DNA from: Streptomyces sp. Je 1-332
Lineage (GTDB): Bacteria; Actinomycetota; Actinomycetes; Streptomycetales; Streptomycetaceae
Assembly (NCBI RefSeq): GCF_040730185.1
Contig: NZ_CP160402.1
Location: forward strand, 7,998,001-8,062,000
DNA length: 64,000 nucleotides
Reading direction: 5' to 3'
Position numbers and translations under genes: made by a program. The notes below the pieces were generated by a model. The model saw only the letters and a list, made by a program, of their open reading frames with translations, did no database searches and was not told the DNA's origin. Positions 27,414 through 36,203 of the stretch are shown one piece after another. Each line of letters begins with the position of its first letter. The first letter of the stretch is position 1.

Positions 27414-27504
27414 GGTGAAGCCTTTCAGCGCTGAGCGTCAGCGGTCTGGTGTGTCTGGGTAACTGCTCGTGTGCCGAGGCCGTGCGCCTGGCCGTGCGCG
27501 GGGT

Positions 27505-28551
27505 TCAGAACTCCAGCACGATCTGCAGGGCGTCGGCGGGCCGCTCGTCGAGCAGCACGTAGGCATCGGCGGCGTCCGCCACCGGCACGACGTGACTGAC
27601 CAGGGACTTCACGTCGACCTGGCCCTCGGCGACCAGCGAAAGGAACGTCTGCTGCAGCCGCTCGACGGTCCACCGTCCGGCCAGCTGCGGGGGAACTCCG
27701 CCGATCTGGGAGCAGATCAGCTGCACCCGGTTGTGGTGGAACTCGTCGCCCAGGCGCAGCCCCGCTCCGTCGCCCTGGTAGAAGCCGGACGCCACGACGC
27801 GGCCGCCCACGGTCACGGATCGCAGGGCCTCGTGCAGGGCCGGGTACACGCCGCTGATCTCGATGGCGACATCGGCGCCCGTGCCGCCGGTGGCCTCGCG
27901 GATGCGTTCGGCGACGGTGTCGGTGCGAGCGTTGAGAGTGTGCCGCGCGCCGTACTCACGGGCCGTCACCAGACGTCCGTCCAGGGCGTCCACGGCGGTG
28001 ACGCGGGCGCCGTTGAGCTGGGCAAGGCGGGTGGTGAGCAGGCCGATGACGCCCTGGCCGAAGACCGCCACCTCCTCGCCGAGGTGGATGTCGGCGGCGA
28101 GCACCGCGTTGTACGCGATGGCGCCGACCCGGGCGAAAGCCCCGGCCAGGGGTTCGAGACCGGCGGGCAGGGTGTGGCCGATCATGCGCTCGGCGGGGAC
28201 GATGCCCTCGCTGCGGTGGCCCCAGATGCCCCACACGAGGTCGCCGCGGGCCGGCATGCCGGGCGTGTCCACGAGTTCGGGGGAGACCTCGGTGACCTCG
28301 CCGACCTCGGAGTAGCCCCACCCGGCGACCGGGTACTCGATGCCGGCGGCGCCGTCGCGGAAGATCCGCGCCTCGGCGTCCCAGGTGCGCGTCAGGTAGG
28401 GGTTCGTGCCCCGGTAGGCGGTGAGTTCGGTGCCCGCGGAGATGCCGGAGTAGCGGGTGCGCACCCGCAGATGTCCTGCGGGCAACGGCGCACTCTCGTG
28501 CTCGGCTACTTCGACCTGACGGGGGCCGGTGAACTGGACGACGCGTTCCAC
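27505..28551 (-). CDS. Zinc-binding alcohol dehydrogenase-family protein
   Basis: 348 aa, GTG at 28551 with GGAG at -8. MDR fold: N-terminal GroES-like domain (YSGISAGTELTAYRG, GWGYSEVGEVTEV), Rossmann motif VAVFGQGVIGLLTTRLAQ near residue 165. The catalytic-zinc Cys seen in true ADHs is absent (SGISAGTE replaces CGxCGTD), placing it with the sugar-associated MDR group often found beside Gfo/Idh/MocA enzymes. Probably oxidises or reduces a sugar-derived intermediate. Divergent from the solute-binding gene. Confidence 0.88.
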   Translation of the reverse strand: MERVVQFTGPRQVEVAEHESAPLPAGHLRVRTRYSGISAGTELTAYRGTNPYLTRTWDAEARIFRDGAAGIEYPVAGWGYSEVGEVTEVSPELVDTPGMPARGDLVWGIWGHRSEGIVPAERMIGHTLPAGLEPLAGAFARVGAIAYNAVLAADIHLGEEVAVFGQGVIGLLTTRLAQLNGARVTAVDALDGRLVTAREYGARHTLNARTDTVAERIREATGGTGADVAIEISGVYPALHEALRSVTVGGRVVASGFYQGDGAGLRLGDEFHHNRVQLICSQIGGVPPQLAGRWTVERLQQTFLSLVAEGQVDVKSLVSHVVPVADAADAYVLLDERPADALQIVLEF

Positions 28552-28600
28552 GGGAGCTCCGGTAGTGCTGGGAATGGGTGTTACTCGCTGACTTACGTCG

Positions 28601-28628
28601 AAGGTATCTCAGAGTTATGTCTTGTCAA
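28601..28628 (-). promoter_or_regulatory. Predicted promoter of the Zn-dehydrogenase gene
   Basis: Minus strand reads TTGACA, 16 nt, TACCTT; good sigma-70-type hexamers about 50 nt upstream of the GTG at 28551. Confidence 0.5.
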
Positions 28629-28650
28629 TACGCAAAAGTGGTGCTGAGAT
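28606..28650. promoter_or_regulatory. Candidate operator in the divergent sugar-locus promoter region
   Basis: Inverted repeat ATCTCAG (28606-28612) and CTGAGAT (28644-28650), 31 nt apart, straddling the divergent promoter region between the dehydrogenase and solute-binding genes. The ROK regulator of this locus is the natural candidate ligand. No binding data; arms are short. Confidence 0.35.
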
Positions 28651-28686
28651 GCTCGGGACAGTGCGTGAGTGGCGTGAGGACACAGC

Positions 28687-30093
28687 ATGTTGATGAAAAC
28701 CCGGCGGTCGAGGGCGGCCCGGTTCGGGCTCGCGGCGACCTTGGCCGCGGGCCTGCTCGCCGGCTGCTCCGGCAGCTCCGACGCCGAGCGGCAGGCCGAC
28801 AACACGATCACGGTGTGGTCACAGGAGAACCTCCCTCCCCGGATGGCGGCGACCGAGAAGATCGTCAGCCGTTTCGAGAAGGAGACGGGCGTCAAGGTGA
28901 ACCTGGTCGGCGTGGACGAGGCGCAGCTGCCGCAGCTGATCATGTCGGCGGCCGCATCCGGCAAGCTCCCGGACGTCATCGGCGCCGTCCCCATGGGCCA
29001 GGTCTGGCAGATGTACGGCAACGGCCTGCTGAACACGAAGGTCGCCGAACAGATCGTCCAGGACCTGGACCCGGACACCTTCAACGCCAACGCCCTGTCC
29101 CTGACCGAGGACCACGGCACCCGCCTCGGCGTCCCCTCCGACGCCTGGCTCCAGCTGCTGGTCTACCGAAAGGACCTCTTCGCCGAAGCCGGCCTCAAGG
29201 CCCCGGACACCTACACGAAGGCCCGGAAAGCGGCGGCCGCTCTCGACAGCGACGGCAGGGCGGGCATGTCCGCCGCCACCGACCCCTCGGACGTCTTCAC
29301 ACAGCAGAGCTTCGAGGACCTCGCCCTGGCCAACGGCTGCCGGCTGGTCGACGCGGCCGGCAAACCCGCGCTCGACTCACCGCAGTGCCGTGAGGCCTTC
29401 GCCGCGTACGACGATCTCGCCCGCGAACACGGCGCCTCCGGCACCCAGAGCGTGGACACCACCCGCGCCACCTACTTCGCGGGCAAGTCCTCGATGATGA
29501 TCTGGTCGTCCTTCCTGCTCGACGAGTTGGCCGGCCTGCGCTCGGACGCGCTGCCCAGCTGCCCGCAGTGCAAGAAGGACCCCAAGTTCCTCGCCCGCAA
29601 CACCAACGTGATCACCGCTCTGCAGGGCCCCGACGGCAAGGAACCCGCCCAGTTCGGCGAGATCACCTCCTGGGCCGTCACCAGGACCGCCGAGACCGGC
29701 GCCTCCCGCAAGTTCATCGAGTACATGATGAGCAAGGGGTACGAGGACTGGTTCGGCATGGCCCCCGAGGGCAAGATCCCGGTCCGTACCGGCACCCAGA
29801 GCGAGCCCGGAACCTTCGACCGGGCCTGGCGCTCCAGCGTCATGGGAGTCGACCGCCGCGCCTCCATGCAGAAGGCCTACCCGCCGGAGCTCCTGGACCG
29901 GCTCGTCGCGGGCGTGGGCAACATGAAGCGCTGGGGCCTCACCGAGGGTCAGGGCACGTTGGTGGGGGCCACCAACGGAGAACTGCCCGTGGCCAAGGCC
30001 ATCGGCGCGATGACCAGCGGCCAGATCTCACCGGACGAAGCCGCCGAGGAGGCCAACGACGAGGTGGCCGCCCTCCAGAAGTCCCTCCAGTAG
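28687..30093 (+). CDS. ABC transporter sugar-binding lipoprotein
   Basis: 468 aa with a lipoprotein signal: basic start, hydrophobic core and lipobox LAGC with C27. Mature part follows the family-1 solute-binding fold: NTITVWSQENLPPR, RFEKETGVKVNLVGVDEAQL, VPMGQVWQMYGNGLL, GVPSDAWLQLLVYRKDLF. Captures an oligosaccharide outside the membrane and delivers it to the two permeases downstream. No ATPase gene follows; in streptomycetes such importers share the MsiK ATPase encoded elsewhere (established knowledge). Confidence 0.92.
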   Translation: MLMKTRRSRAARFGLAATLAAGLLAGCSGSSDAERQADNTITVWSQENLPPRMAATEKIVSRFEKETGVKVNLVGVDEAQLPQLIMSAAASGKLPDVIGAVPMGQVWQMYGNGLLNTKVAEQIVQDLDPDTFNANALSLTEDHGTRLGVPSDAWLQLLVYRKDLFAEAGLKAPDTYTKARKAAAALDSDGRAGMSAATDPSDVFTQQSFEDLALANGCRLVDAAGKPALDSPQCREAFAAYDDLAREHGASGTQSVDTTRATYFAGKSSMMIWSSFLLDELAGLRSDALPSCPQCKKDPKFLARNTNVITALQGPDGKEPAQFGEITSWAVTRTAETGASRKFIEYMMSKGYEDWFGMAPEGKIPVRTGTQSEPGTFDRAWRSSVMGVDRRASMQKAYPPELLDRLVAGVGNMKRWGLTEGQGTLVGATNGELPVAKAIGAMTSGQISPDEAAEEANDEVAALQKSLQ

Positions 30094-30169
30094 CCGGCCG
30101 CACAGGCGCTCCCCTCAGACGGTCCTTCAGGCGCTCTTCCCGGCGCTCCTTCTTCGAGGTAACCCATCC

Positions 30170-31201
30170 ATGAGCACACTCCAGAGCGGCGCGAAGAAGC
30201 GCCGCGACCACCAATCCCGGCCTGCCGGCAAGAACCAGCCGCAACTCTCCGGCAAGAACCAGCCGCAGTCCGCCAGCAAGCGGGAGAACCGCGCCGGACT
30301 CGCCTTCGTGACCCCCACCTTCCTGGTGGTCCTGGTCGTGGTGATCCTGCCGATCCTGTGGACCGTCCTGCTCGCCTTCCAGCACGCCAAGCTCGTCAAC
30401 ATCCAGGACAGCGGTCTCTTCGGCCGCTGGACCCTCGCCAACTTCGAGCAGGTATTCGGCTCGCCCGGCTTCTGGAGCAGCCTCGGTACCACGCTGCTCT
30501 ACACCGTCGGCTCCACCGCGGGCTCCGTCGTCCTCGGTCTCATCGCGGCACTCGCCCTGCGCAAGCCCTTCCGCGGCCGGGGCATCCTGCGGGCCGCGAT
30601 GCTCCTGCCGTACGTCGCGCCGGTGGTCGCCGTCGCCTTCGTCTGGGAAGTGGCGCTCAGCCCCCAGTTCGGCATCGTCAACGAATGGGGCCACAAGCTC
30701 TTCGGCTGGGACGACCCGATCGCGTTCCTGTCCACCCGGTCCTACGAAGTGAGCCTGCTCGGCGTGCACTTCGACATCCCGCTGGCACTGCTCACCGTCA
30801 TAGCCTTCGAGACCTGGCGCTACTTCCCCTTCGCCTTCCTCTTCATGCTCGCCCGCCTCCAGGCCGTACCCAGCAGCCTGGAAGAGGCCGCGGAAGTCGA
30901 CGGAGCCACGCTGACCCAGCGCTTCCGCCACATCCTGCTGCCGCAACTGATGCCCGTCATCGCGCTGTTGTCCGTCCTGCGCTTCATCATGACGTTCAAC
31001 AAGTTCGACGACATCTACCTGCTCACGGGCGGCGGCTCCGGCACGGACGTCGTGGCCGTACGTGTCTACGACTTCCTCACCTCACGCTTCGACGTCGGCG
31101 CCGCATCCGCCCAGGCACTGGTCCTGGCCGTCGCGCTGATGGCCCTCCTGGGCATCTATTTCAAGTTCTTCGGCAAGAAGGTGCAGGAGGAGTCGGCATG
31201 A
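30170..31201 (+). CDS. ABC sugar transporter permease (MalF-like)
   Basis: 343 aa. The first 45 residues are a hydrophilic tail with a duplicated NQPQ-type motif (GKNQPQLSGKNQPQS). Six hydrophobic segments follow, with the EAA loop EEAAEVDGATLTQRFRHILL near residue 245 that contacts the ATPase. Stop overlaps the next ATG (ATGA at 31198-31201), so the two permeases are made together. Confidence 0.92.
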   Translation: MSTLQSGAKKRRDHQSRPAGKNQPQLSGKNQPQSASKRENRAGLAFVTPTFLVVLVVVILPILWTVLLAFQHAKLVNIQDSGLFGRWTLANFEQVFGSPGFWSSLGTTLLYTVGSTAGSVVLGLIAALALRKPFRGRGILRAAMLLPYVAPVVAVAFVWEVALSPQFGIVNEWGHKLFGWDDPIAFLSTRSYEVSLLGVHFDIPLALLTVIAFETWRYFPFAFLFMLARLQAVPSSLEEAAEVDGATLTQRFRHILLPQLMPVIALLSVLRFIMTFNKFDDIYLLTGGGSGTDVVAVRVYDFLTSRFDVGAASAQALVLAVALMALLGIYFKFFGKKVQEESA

Positions 31202-32154
31202 CCCGGACCCAGACGATGACCCGAGCGGGGACCGAGCAGCCGCAGCCGGACGGCCCCCGCTCCGAGCCTCGGCGCCGCACGCCGCGTCCGACCCGCGCGC
31301 AGTTCGAGGAGCGCTTCTTCGGCGTCCTGCGCTGGGTCGTGATCGCCTTCCTCGCCGCGATCACGATCGTGCCCTTCTACTACATGCTCCTGCTGTCGGT
31401 GAAGCCCATCGACGCACTGCTTCTCGACCCCGGCAACCTCTGGGTCTCGGCCAAGGACTTCACCCTCAGCACGTACGAGAACGTCCTCAAGTCGTCCTCC
31501 GACGGCGGCCAGGGCTTCCTCGGCATGCTGCTCAACTCGGCACTCGTCGCCGTCGCCACGGTCCTGCTGACCCTGGCCGCCGCGGTACCCGGCGCGTACG
31601 CGGTCAGCCGACTGAAGTTCTTCGGCAACCGGCACGTCAGCGCCATCTTCCTGGCCGTCTACCTCTTCCCCGCGACGCTGCTCGCGGTGCCGCTCTTCGT
31701 CATGTTCGCGAAGATGGGGCTCTCCGGCAGTCTCGTCGGTCTGGCCATCGTCTACATCGCCCAGACGGTCCCGGTCTCGATCTACATGCTGAAGAACTAC
31801 TTCGTCACCATCCCCCACAGCATCGAGGAAGCGGCGGCGATCGACGGGGCCTCACGGCTGCAGACCGTCCGCAAGATCATCCTGCCGCTCGCCACGCCTA
31901 CCCTGATGGCCACCGGCCTTTACGTATTCATGATCGCGTGGAACGAATTCCTCTTCGCGCTCCTCTTCCTGGCCGCCGAGCCCGACAAGTGGACGGTCTC
32001 GCTGGGACTGCAGCAACTGGCCAACGGCATCGAGGTGTCCAAGACCGTACTGATGGCCGGGTCGGTCATCCTCACCATCCCCGTGGTACTCCTGTTCTTC
32101 GCCGCCGAACGGCTCCTGACCGAGGGCCTGACCAGCGGCGCGGACAAGGGCTGA
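31198..32154 (+). CDS. ABC sugar transporter permease (MalG-like)
   Basis: 318 aa, ATG at 31198 in the previous stop. Charged Pro/Arg-rich N-terminal tail, then six membrane spans; EAA loop EEAAAIDGASRLQTVRKIIL near residue 225. Forms the membrane heterodimer with the preceding permease. Confidence 0.92.
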   Translation: MTRTQTMTRAGTEQPQPDGPRSEPRRRTPRPTRAQFEERFFGVLRWVVIAFLAAITIVPFYYMLLLSVKPIDALLLDPGNLWVSAKDFTLSTYENVLKSSSDGGQGFLGMLLNSALVAVATVLLTLAAAVPGAYAVSRLKFFGNRHVSAIFLAVYLFPATLLAVPLFVMFAKMGLSGSLVGLAIVYIAQTVPVSIYMLKNYFVTIPHSIEEAAAIDGASRLQTVRKIILPLATPTLMATGLYVFMIAWNEFLFALLFLAAEPDKWTVSLGLQQLANGIEVSKTVLMAGSVILTIPVVLLFFAAERLLTEGLTSGADKG

Positions 32155-32273
32155 CACCGGCTCAGCACGACGGCAGCCAACAGCCGTACGGCTCGACCGG
32201 CCGACGGCATGCACCACACGCATCACACGCACGACACGGCACAGATCAACAGGACAGGACGGGGACGGCGGGC

Positions 32274-33485
32274 ATGGCAGGAAACCAGGCCAGCGCAGGG
32301 CACCTGCTGCAGCTCATCCGCAGCGGACAGGCCACCACGCGCGGAGCACTCCAGCAGGCCACCGGACTCTCCCGGTCGACGGTGGGCCACCGGCTCGACC
32401 AGCTCTTCGCGGCCGGCTGGCTGCGCGACGCGACGGGCGCCTCCACCGGCGGACGCCCCTCCGCCCGCCTGGAGTTCGACCCGACGCACGCCGTGGTGAT
32501 CGCCGCTGACCTGGAGACCCGGCACGCGCGCGCCGCGGTGCTCGACCTGTCGGGAAAGGTCCTCGCCGAGCACAGCGGCGCCCTCCTCATCGGCGACGGC
32601 CCCGACCGCGTCCTGGACGAACTGGCCCGCTGGTTCGCCCCTCTGCTCGCCGAGGCAGGTGCCGACGCGGCACGGGTCTGCGGCATCGGCCTTTCCGTGC
32701 CCGGCCCGGTCGACTGGGAGACGGCCCAGATCGTGCAGCCGCCGATCATGCCGGGCTGGGACCGCTTCCCCGTACGGGAACGACTGCGCGAAGCGTGGGC
32801 GGAGCACATCGGCCCCGCGTCCGATGCGGGGCCCCCGCCCGTCTACGTCGACAACGACGCCAACCTGATGGCCTTGGCGGAGCAGCGAGTCGGTCACCCC
32901 GACTGCAGTGCCTTCGTCCTGATCAAGGCTTCCACCGGCATCGGCGCTGGCGTCATCGTCGGCGGAGAGGTCTACCGAGGCATCGACGGTGGGGCCGGTG
33001 ACATCGGCCACATCCGTCTGCACGACCGCCCTGACGCCCTGTGCATGTGCGGTTCCTACGGCTGTCTCGCCGCGGTCGCCAGTGGTGGCGCCATCGCCAG
33101 GCAGCTCACCGCCGCCGGAGTGCCCACCGCATCGGGATCCGACGTCCGCGCCCACCTGGCCACGGGTCACCCGGACGCCACGCGCTTCGCCCGGGAGGCG
33201 GGCCAGCGCGTGGGCGAAGTCCTCGTCACCGTCGTCACCTTGCTGAACCCCGGCGTCCTGGTCCTCACCGGCGACCTGGCCGGAACACCCTTCCTCACCG
33301 GTGTGCGTGAACTCCTCTACCAACGCGCCATGCCGCGCACCACCTCCCACCTCCAGGTCGTCACGTCGGAACTGGGCGACCACGCCGCCCTGATGGGCGC
33401 CACCCTTATGGTCGTCGAACACCTCTACGCGCCGGAGACGGCGGATGCGCGCCTTGCCGCGCTCCTCGCCCCCGGTGACAGGTGA
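32274..33485 (+). CDS. ROK-family transcriptional regulator
   Basis: 403 aa from ATG at 32274. Winged HTH at residues 8-60 (TTRGALQQATGLSRSTVGHR), then the ROK sugar-kinase-like domain with VYVDNDANLMAL, TGIGAGVIVGGEV, GGAGDIGHIRL and the zinc motif CMCGSYGCLAA. The usual Glu after the last Cys is replaced (CLAA rather than CLE), and the DxGxT ATP-binding start is weak, so it is a regulator rather than a kinase. Probably represses the surrounding sugar locus and is released by a sugar ligand. Confidence 0.9.
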   Translation: MAGNQASAGHLLQLIRSGQATTRGALQQATGLSRSTVGHRLDQLFAAGWLRDATGASTGGRPSARLEFDPTHAVVIAADLETRHARAAVLDLSGKVLAEHSGALLIGDGPDRVLDELARWFAPLLAEAGADAARVCGIGLSVPGPVDWETAQIVQPPIMPGWDRFPVRERLREAWAEHIGPASDAGPPPVYVDNDANLMALAEQRVGHPDCSAFVLIKASTGIGAGVIVGGEVYRGIDGGAGDIGHIRLHDRPDALCMCGSYGCLAAVASGGAIARQLTAAGVPTASGSDVRAHLATGHPDATRFAREAGQRVGEVLVTVVTLLNPGVLVLTGDLAGTPFLTGVRELLYQRAMPRTTSHLQVVTSELGDHAALMGATLMVVEHLYAPETADARLAALLAPGDR

Positions 33486-33531
33486 CCGCTGGCGCGCGAC
33501 GCCGGGCCCACTTCCGCGCACTACAGGCCAC

Positions 33532-33605
33532 GCGCACCACAGGCCACACACACGCGCACCACAGGCCACACACACGCGCACCACAGGCCACACACACGCA
33601 CACCC
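33532..33605. repeat. Tandem array of a 22-bp unit, about 3.4 copies
   Basis: Head-to-tail copies of a unit beginning ACAGGCCACACACACGCGCA; nearly pure A/C/G on this strand (no T), with CA-rich runs. Lies between the ROK and Gfo/Idh/MocA genes. Confidence 0.85.
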
Positions 33606-33617
33606 CGGAGTAGCACC

Positions 33618-34520
33618 ATGCCCCACCTCAGCGCCCCCGACGCCGCCGCTTGGGCCCATGCGCCTGTCCGCGTAGGCCTCGTGGGGGCCGGTCCGTGGGC
33701 CCGTGCCATGCATGCGCGCATGCTGGCAGCGGGCCCGGAGACGACCCTCGCGGGGGTCTGGGCCCGTCGGCCCGAGGCTGCCGCCGAGGTCGCCGCGGCG
33801 TACGGTGCTCCGGTCGCCGCCTCCTACGAGGAACTCCTCGACATGTCCGAGGCAGTGGCCTTCGCCGTACCGCCGGCCGTGCAGTCCGCCCTCGCCCCGC
33901 GTGCCGCCGCGGCGGGCCGCGCACTGCTCCTGGAGAAGCCGCTCGGTGTCGACCTGGACGCCGCCCGCGGAGTCGCGGACGCGGTTGCCGAGCATCAGGT
34001 GATCTCCCAGCTCGTCCTCACCAAGCGGTACCACCCGGCCACCCGCGCCTTCCTCGCCGAAGCGGCGACGCGGGAGGTGTCCGGTGCCCGCTCGTGCTAC
34101 CTGCACGGTGCCTTTCTCGGGGGCGACTTCGCCACCGGGTGGCGACTGGAGCACGGCGCGCTGCTCGATCTGGGCCCGCACCTCCTGGACCTGCTCGACA
34201 CCGCGGTCGCCCCGATCGTCTCCGTACGTGCCACGGGTGATCCGAGGCGTTGGATCGAACTGACCTGTGAACACGAGAACGGGGCGATCAGTCAGGCTTC
34301 CCTGTCCGGCAGCGTGAACCTGCCGCGGGCCAGGACGCGGGTGGAGCTCTTCGGGCCCGGCGAAGAACTGGTCTACGACACGGCGGGCATCGACCACGAG
34401 GAGTGCTGGCCCATTCTGCGCCGCGAGTTCGCCACCGCGGTCCGTACGGGCCACGGAACGGGAATCGACGCGGCCCACGGCCTGCACATCCAGCGACTGC
34501 TCGACCACGCCGCGGGCTGA
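33618..34520 (+). CDS. Gfo/Idh/MocA-family NAD(P)-dependent oxidoreductase
   Basis: 300 aa. Rossmann motif VGLVGAGPWARAMHARML at residues 19-36, the family's EKPLG motif (LLLEKPLGVDLD) near 98, and the C-terminal open-faced sheet containing GWRLEHGALLDLGPHLLDLL, where the His acts as the usual catalytic-site residue. Oxidises a sugar hydroxyl, often at C3 or C2, using NAD(P). Last plus-strand gene of the carbohydrate locus, followed by a long palindrome. Confidence 0.9.
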   Translation: MPHLSAPDAAAWAHAPVRVGLVGAGPWARAMHARMLAAGPETTLAGVWARRPEAAAEVAAAYGAPVAASYEELLDMSEAVAFAVPPAVQSALAPRAAAAGRALLLEKPLGVDLDAARGVADAVAEHQVISQLVLTKRYHPATRAFLAEAATREVSGARSCYLHGAFLGGDFATGWRLEHGALLDLGPHLLDLLDTAVAPIVSVRATGDPRRWIELTCEHENGAISQASLSGSVNLPRARTRVELFGPGEELVYDTAGIDHEECWPILRREFATAVRTGHGTGIDAAHGLHIQRLLDHAAG

Positions 34521-34561
34521 CGATACGGGCGCCCCCTGCCAGCGCGACAGCGGGCTCTACG

Positions 34562-34616
34562 ACTGAAGGCGTCAGGGTGGAGAGGGACAATCCCTCTCCG
34601 CCCTGACGCCTTCAGT
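34562..34616. terminator. 55-bp near-perfect palindrome, likely bidirectional terminator
   Basis: Arms of 26 bp (starting ACTGAAGGCGTCAGGG) around a CAA loop, with one G-U pair. Lies between convergent genes ending at 34520 (+) and 34638 (-). No U-tract, as is usual in Streptomyces. Confidence 0.85.
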
Positions 34617-34637
34617 GGATGATTTATGCGGCAGAAG

Positions 34638-35111
34638 TCAGATGCGCCCATGTGTCAGCCGCGTCAACGGTCCGCCCTGGACCTTCGCGGTCCGGCGCCC
34701 GGCGGTGAAGGAAACACCGACCACACTGACCAGACCGGCGGCGGCCCCCGCGGCAATGGCCTTGCGGTTCTTCACCAAGGTCCAGCCGGCGACTGCCGTG
34801 GAAGCGACCTTGCCGGAGGCCGACACCACCGTCTTGCCGCCGCTCTCGATACCCGCGGCTGCCGCCTGCTTCGCACGCTGTGTCGCGAGCCCGAACGAAT
34901 GCGCACCAGAACCGGCGGCATCGGCCGCCTCCCCGGCGGTCCCCTTCGCCTTCTCGGCAGCCTCGGCCGACTCCTGCTTGGCCTTCTGTGCAGTGGTGTT
35001 CACCTTGCTCGCTCCTGTACTCGCAGCGGACCGCCCCTTGGCGGCAGTTGCCTTCGTGCTCTGCCGGGCGTTACCGGCGCTGTCACTGGAATTTCTTCTC
35101 TCGTCAGCCAT
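34638..35111 (-). CDS. Small Ala/Lys/Ser-rich protein with C-terminal hydrophobic segment
   Basis: 157 aa from ATG at 35111; an upstream TTG at 35147 is possible. Low-complexity, charged, helical N-terminal 100 residues with LEA-like or apolipoprotein-like repeats (QKAKQESAEAAEKAKGTAGE), then a membrane-like helix (AIAAGAAAGLVSVVGVSFT) and a basic tail. Reminiscent of YtxH-type stress proteins. Function unknown. Confidence 0.6.
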   Translation of the reverse strand: MADERRNSSDSAGNARQSTKATAAKGRSAASTGASKVNTTAQKAKQESAEAAEKAKGTAGEAADAAGSGAHSFGLATQRAKQAAAAGIESGGKTVVSASGKVASTAVAGWTLVKNRKAIAAGAAAGLVSVVGVSFTAGRRTAKVQGGPLTRLTHGRI

Positions 35112-35201
35112 GGAGTCCGTGTTGCCGTTCAACGCCTCGTGAAACAAGAAGGGTTCGACTACTGGTGAGCGTCGCCCCCGCGCGGGGGCCGCACCGCGTG
35201 C

Positions 35202-35927
35202 TCACGCGCGCCAGCGCTGCACGTATCCCTCCATCAAGGGGCCCCCGACCAAGTCGAGAGCCTGCTCGACCGCAGCGGCCAACGGCGCCGGGTCGGCGTG
35301 CTCGGCCACGGCGCGGTGCCCGGCCAGCAGGGCTGTGCCCAGGGCGGGATCCGCGATCAGCAGCCGACGGGGAAGCCACTTGCCGATCCCTGTCCAGGCA
35401 CTGTGATGGGCGGTGACCAGGTCAGCCGCCAAGCGCAGCACCTGGTCGGCGAGGGAGAGCTGTTCGTACCGGTCTGCCGGTGGGATGTCGCTGAGGTCGT
35501 CCAGGAAGCAGGTGAGGGCGTAGCGGCCGTGTTCCCATTCGGCCTCGGTGAGCGGCGGGGGACCGGACGCGAGCACGCTTCGAGCCAGCTGGCGTGCACG
35601 GGCCACGTGCCCGTGCGGATCAGCCAGGGGCAGACCTTGGTCGTAGACGAAGAGGACGGTGCCGCGACGCCGGGCTCGGTCCCAGGCGAAGAACTCCGGT
35701 ATGTCCGCAAGGGTGTTCAGGAACAACTCGACTATGCGGCCATCATGACGGATCACCTCCCGGCGGCTCGTATCGGAGTCGGGGAGGAGAACGGCCACAT
35801 CCAGATCGCTGGCAGGAGTGGCGCGACCTAGAGCGGCGGAACCTCCGAGCAGGGCGCCCAGGGCATGCGGGAAGAGCTCGTCGACCACACGGAGAGCTTG
35901 GGCTTCGACAGCTTCTTGATCGTCCAT
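35202..35927 (-). CDS. Nucleotidyltransferase-domain protein
   Basis: 241 aa. N-terminal pol-beta-like nucleotidyltransferase motif GGSAALGRATPASDLDVAVL: G28-G29-S30 and the metal-binding D41-x-D43. The C-terminal half is all-helical. Members modify aminoglycosides by adenylylation or act as MNT-type toxin-antitoxin enzymes. No HEPN partner gene is adjacent, and the C-terminal helices could be a built-in substrate domain, closer to the aminoglycoside (AadA/LinB-like) layout. The substrate is not known. Confidence 0.8.
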   Translation of the reverse strand: MDDQEAVEAQALRVVDELFPHALGALLGGSAALGRATPASDLDVAVLLPDSDTSRREVIRHDGRIVELFLNTLADIPEFFAWDRARRRGTVLFVYDQGLPLADPHGHVARARQLARSVLASGPPPLTEAEWEHGRYALTCFLDDLSDIPPADRYEQLSLADQVLRLAADLVTAHHSAWTGIGKWLPRRLLIADPALGTALLAGHRAVAEHADPAPLAAAVEQALDLVGGPLMEGYVQRWRA

Positions 35928-36203
35928 GGGCGCTCATCGTGCCAGCTTGTCCGCAGCAGCCTGACGGACGCTGCGGCCACACCTGGAAAACTGGGCGCCC
36001 GTGCCGGGAACAGGTGATCCGGGCGGTGCTGTTGCACCGACGGGGCACCGGCGCCCGACGGCCGGGAATCGGAGAGTACGAGGTCGTCGGCCCCACCGGG
36101 ATTCGGGCGCCCGCGCCCCAGGATCGTGGGGCGCACGCCGCGCAGAGGGGCCTGGGCCATGACGCCTGGGTCGAGATAATTTCTTCCAGGAGGACTGTTT
36201 CTT

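Noticed and set aside
32223..34508. Minus-strand open frame of 761 codons
   Set aside because: Opposite the ROK and Gfo/Idh/MocA genes and the tandem array; composition is typical shadow, with no family motif.
23258..34520. Genomic island
   Set aside because: No integrase, tRNA, att-like direct repeats or composition shift seen at the borders.
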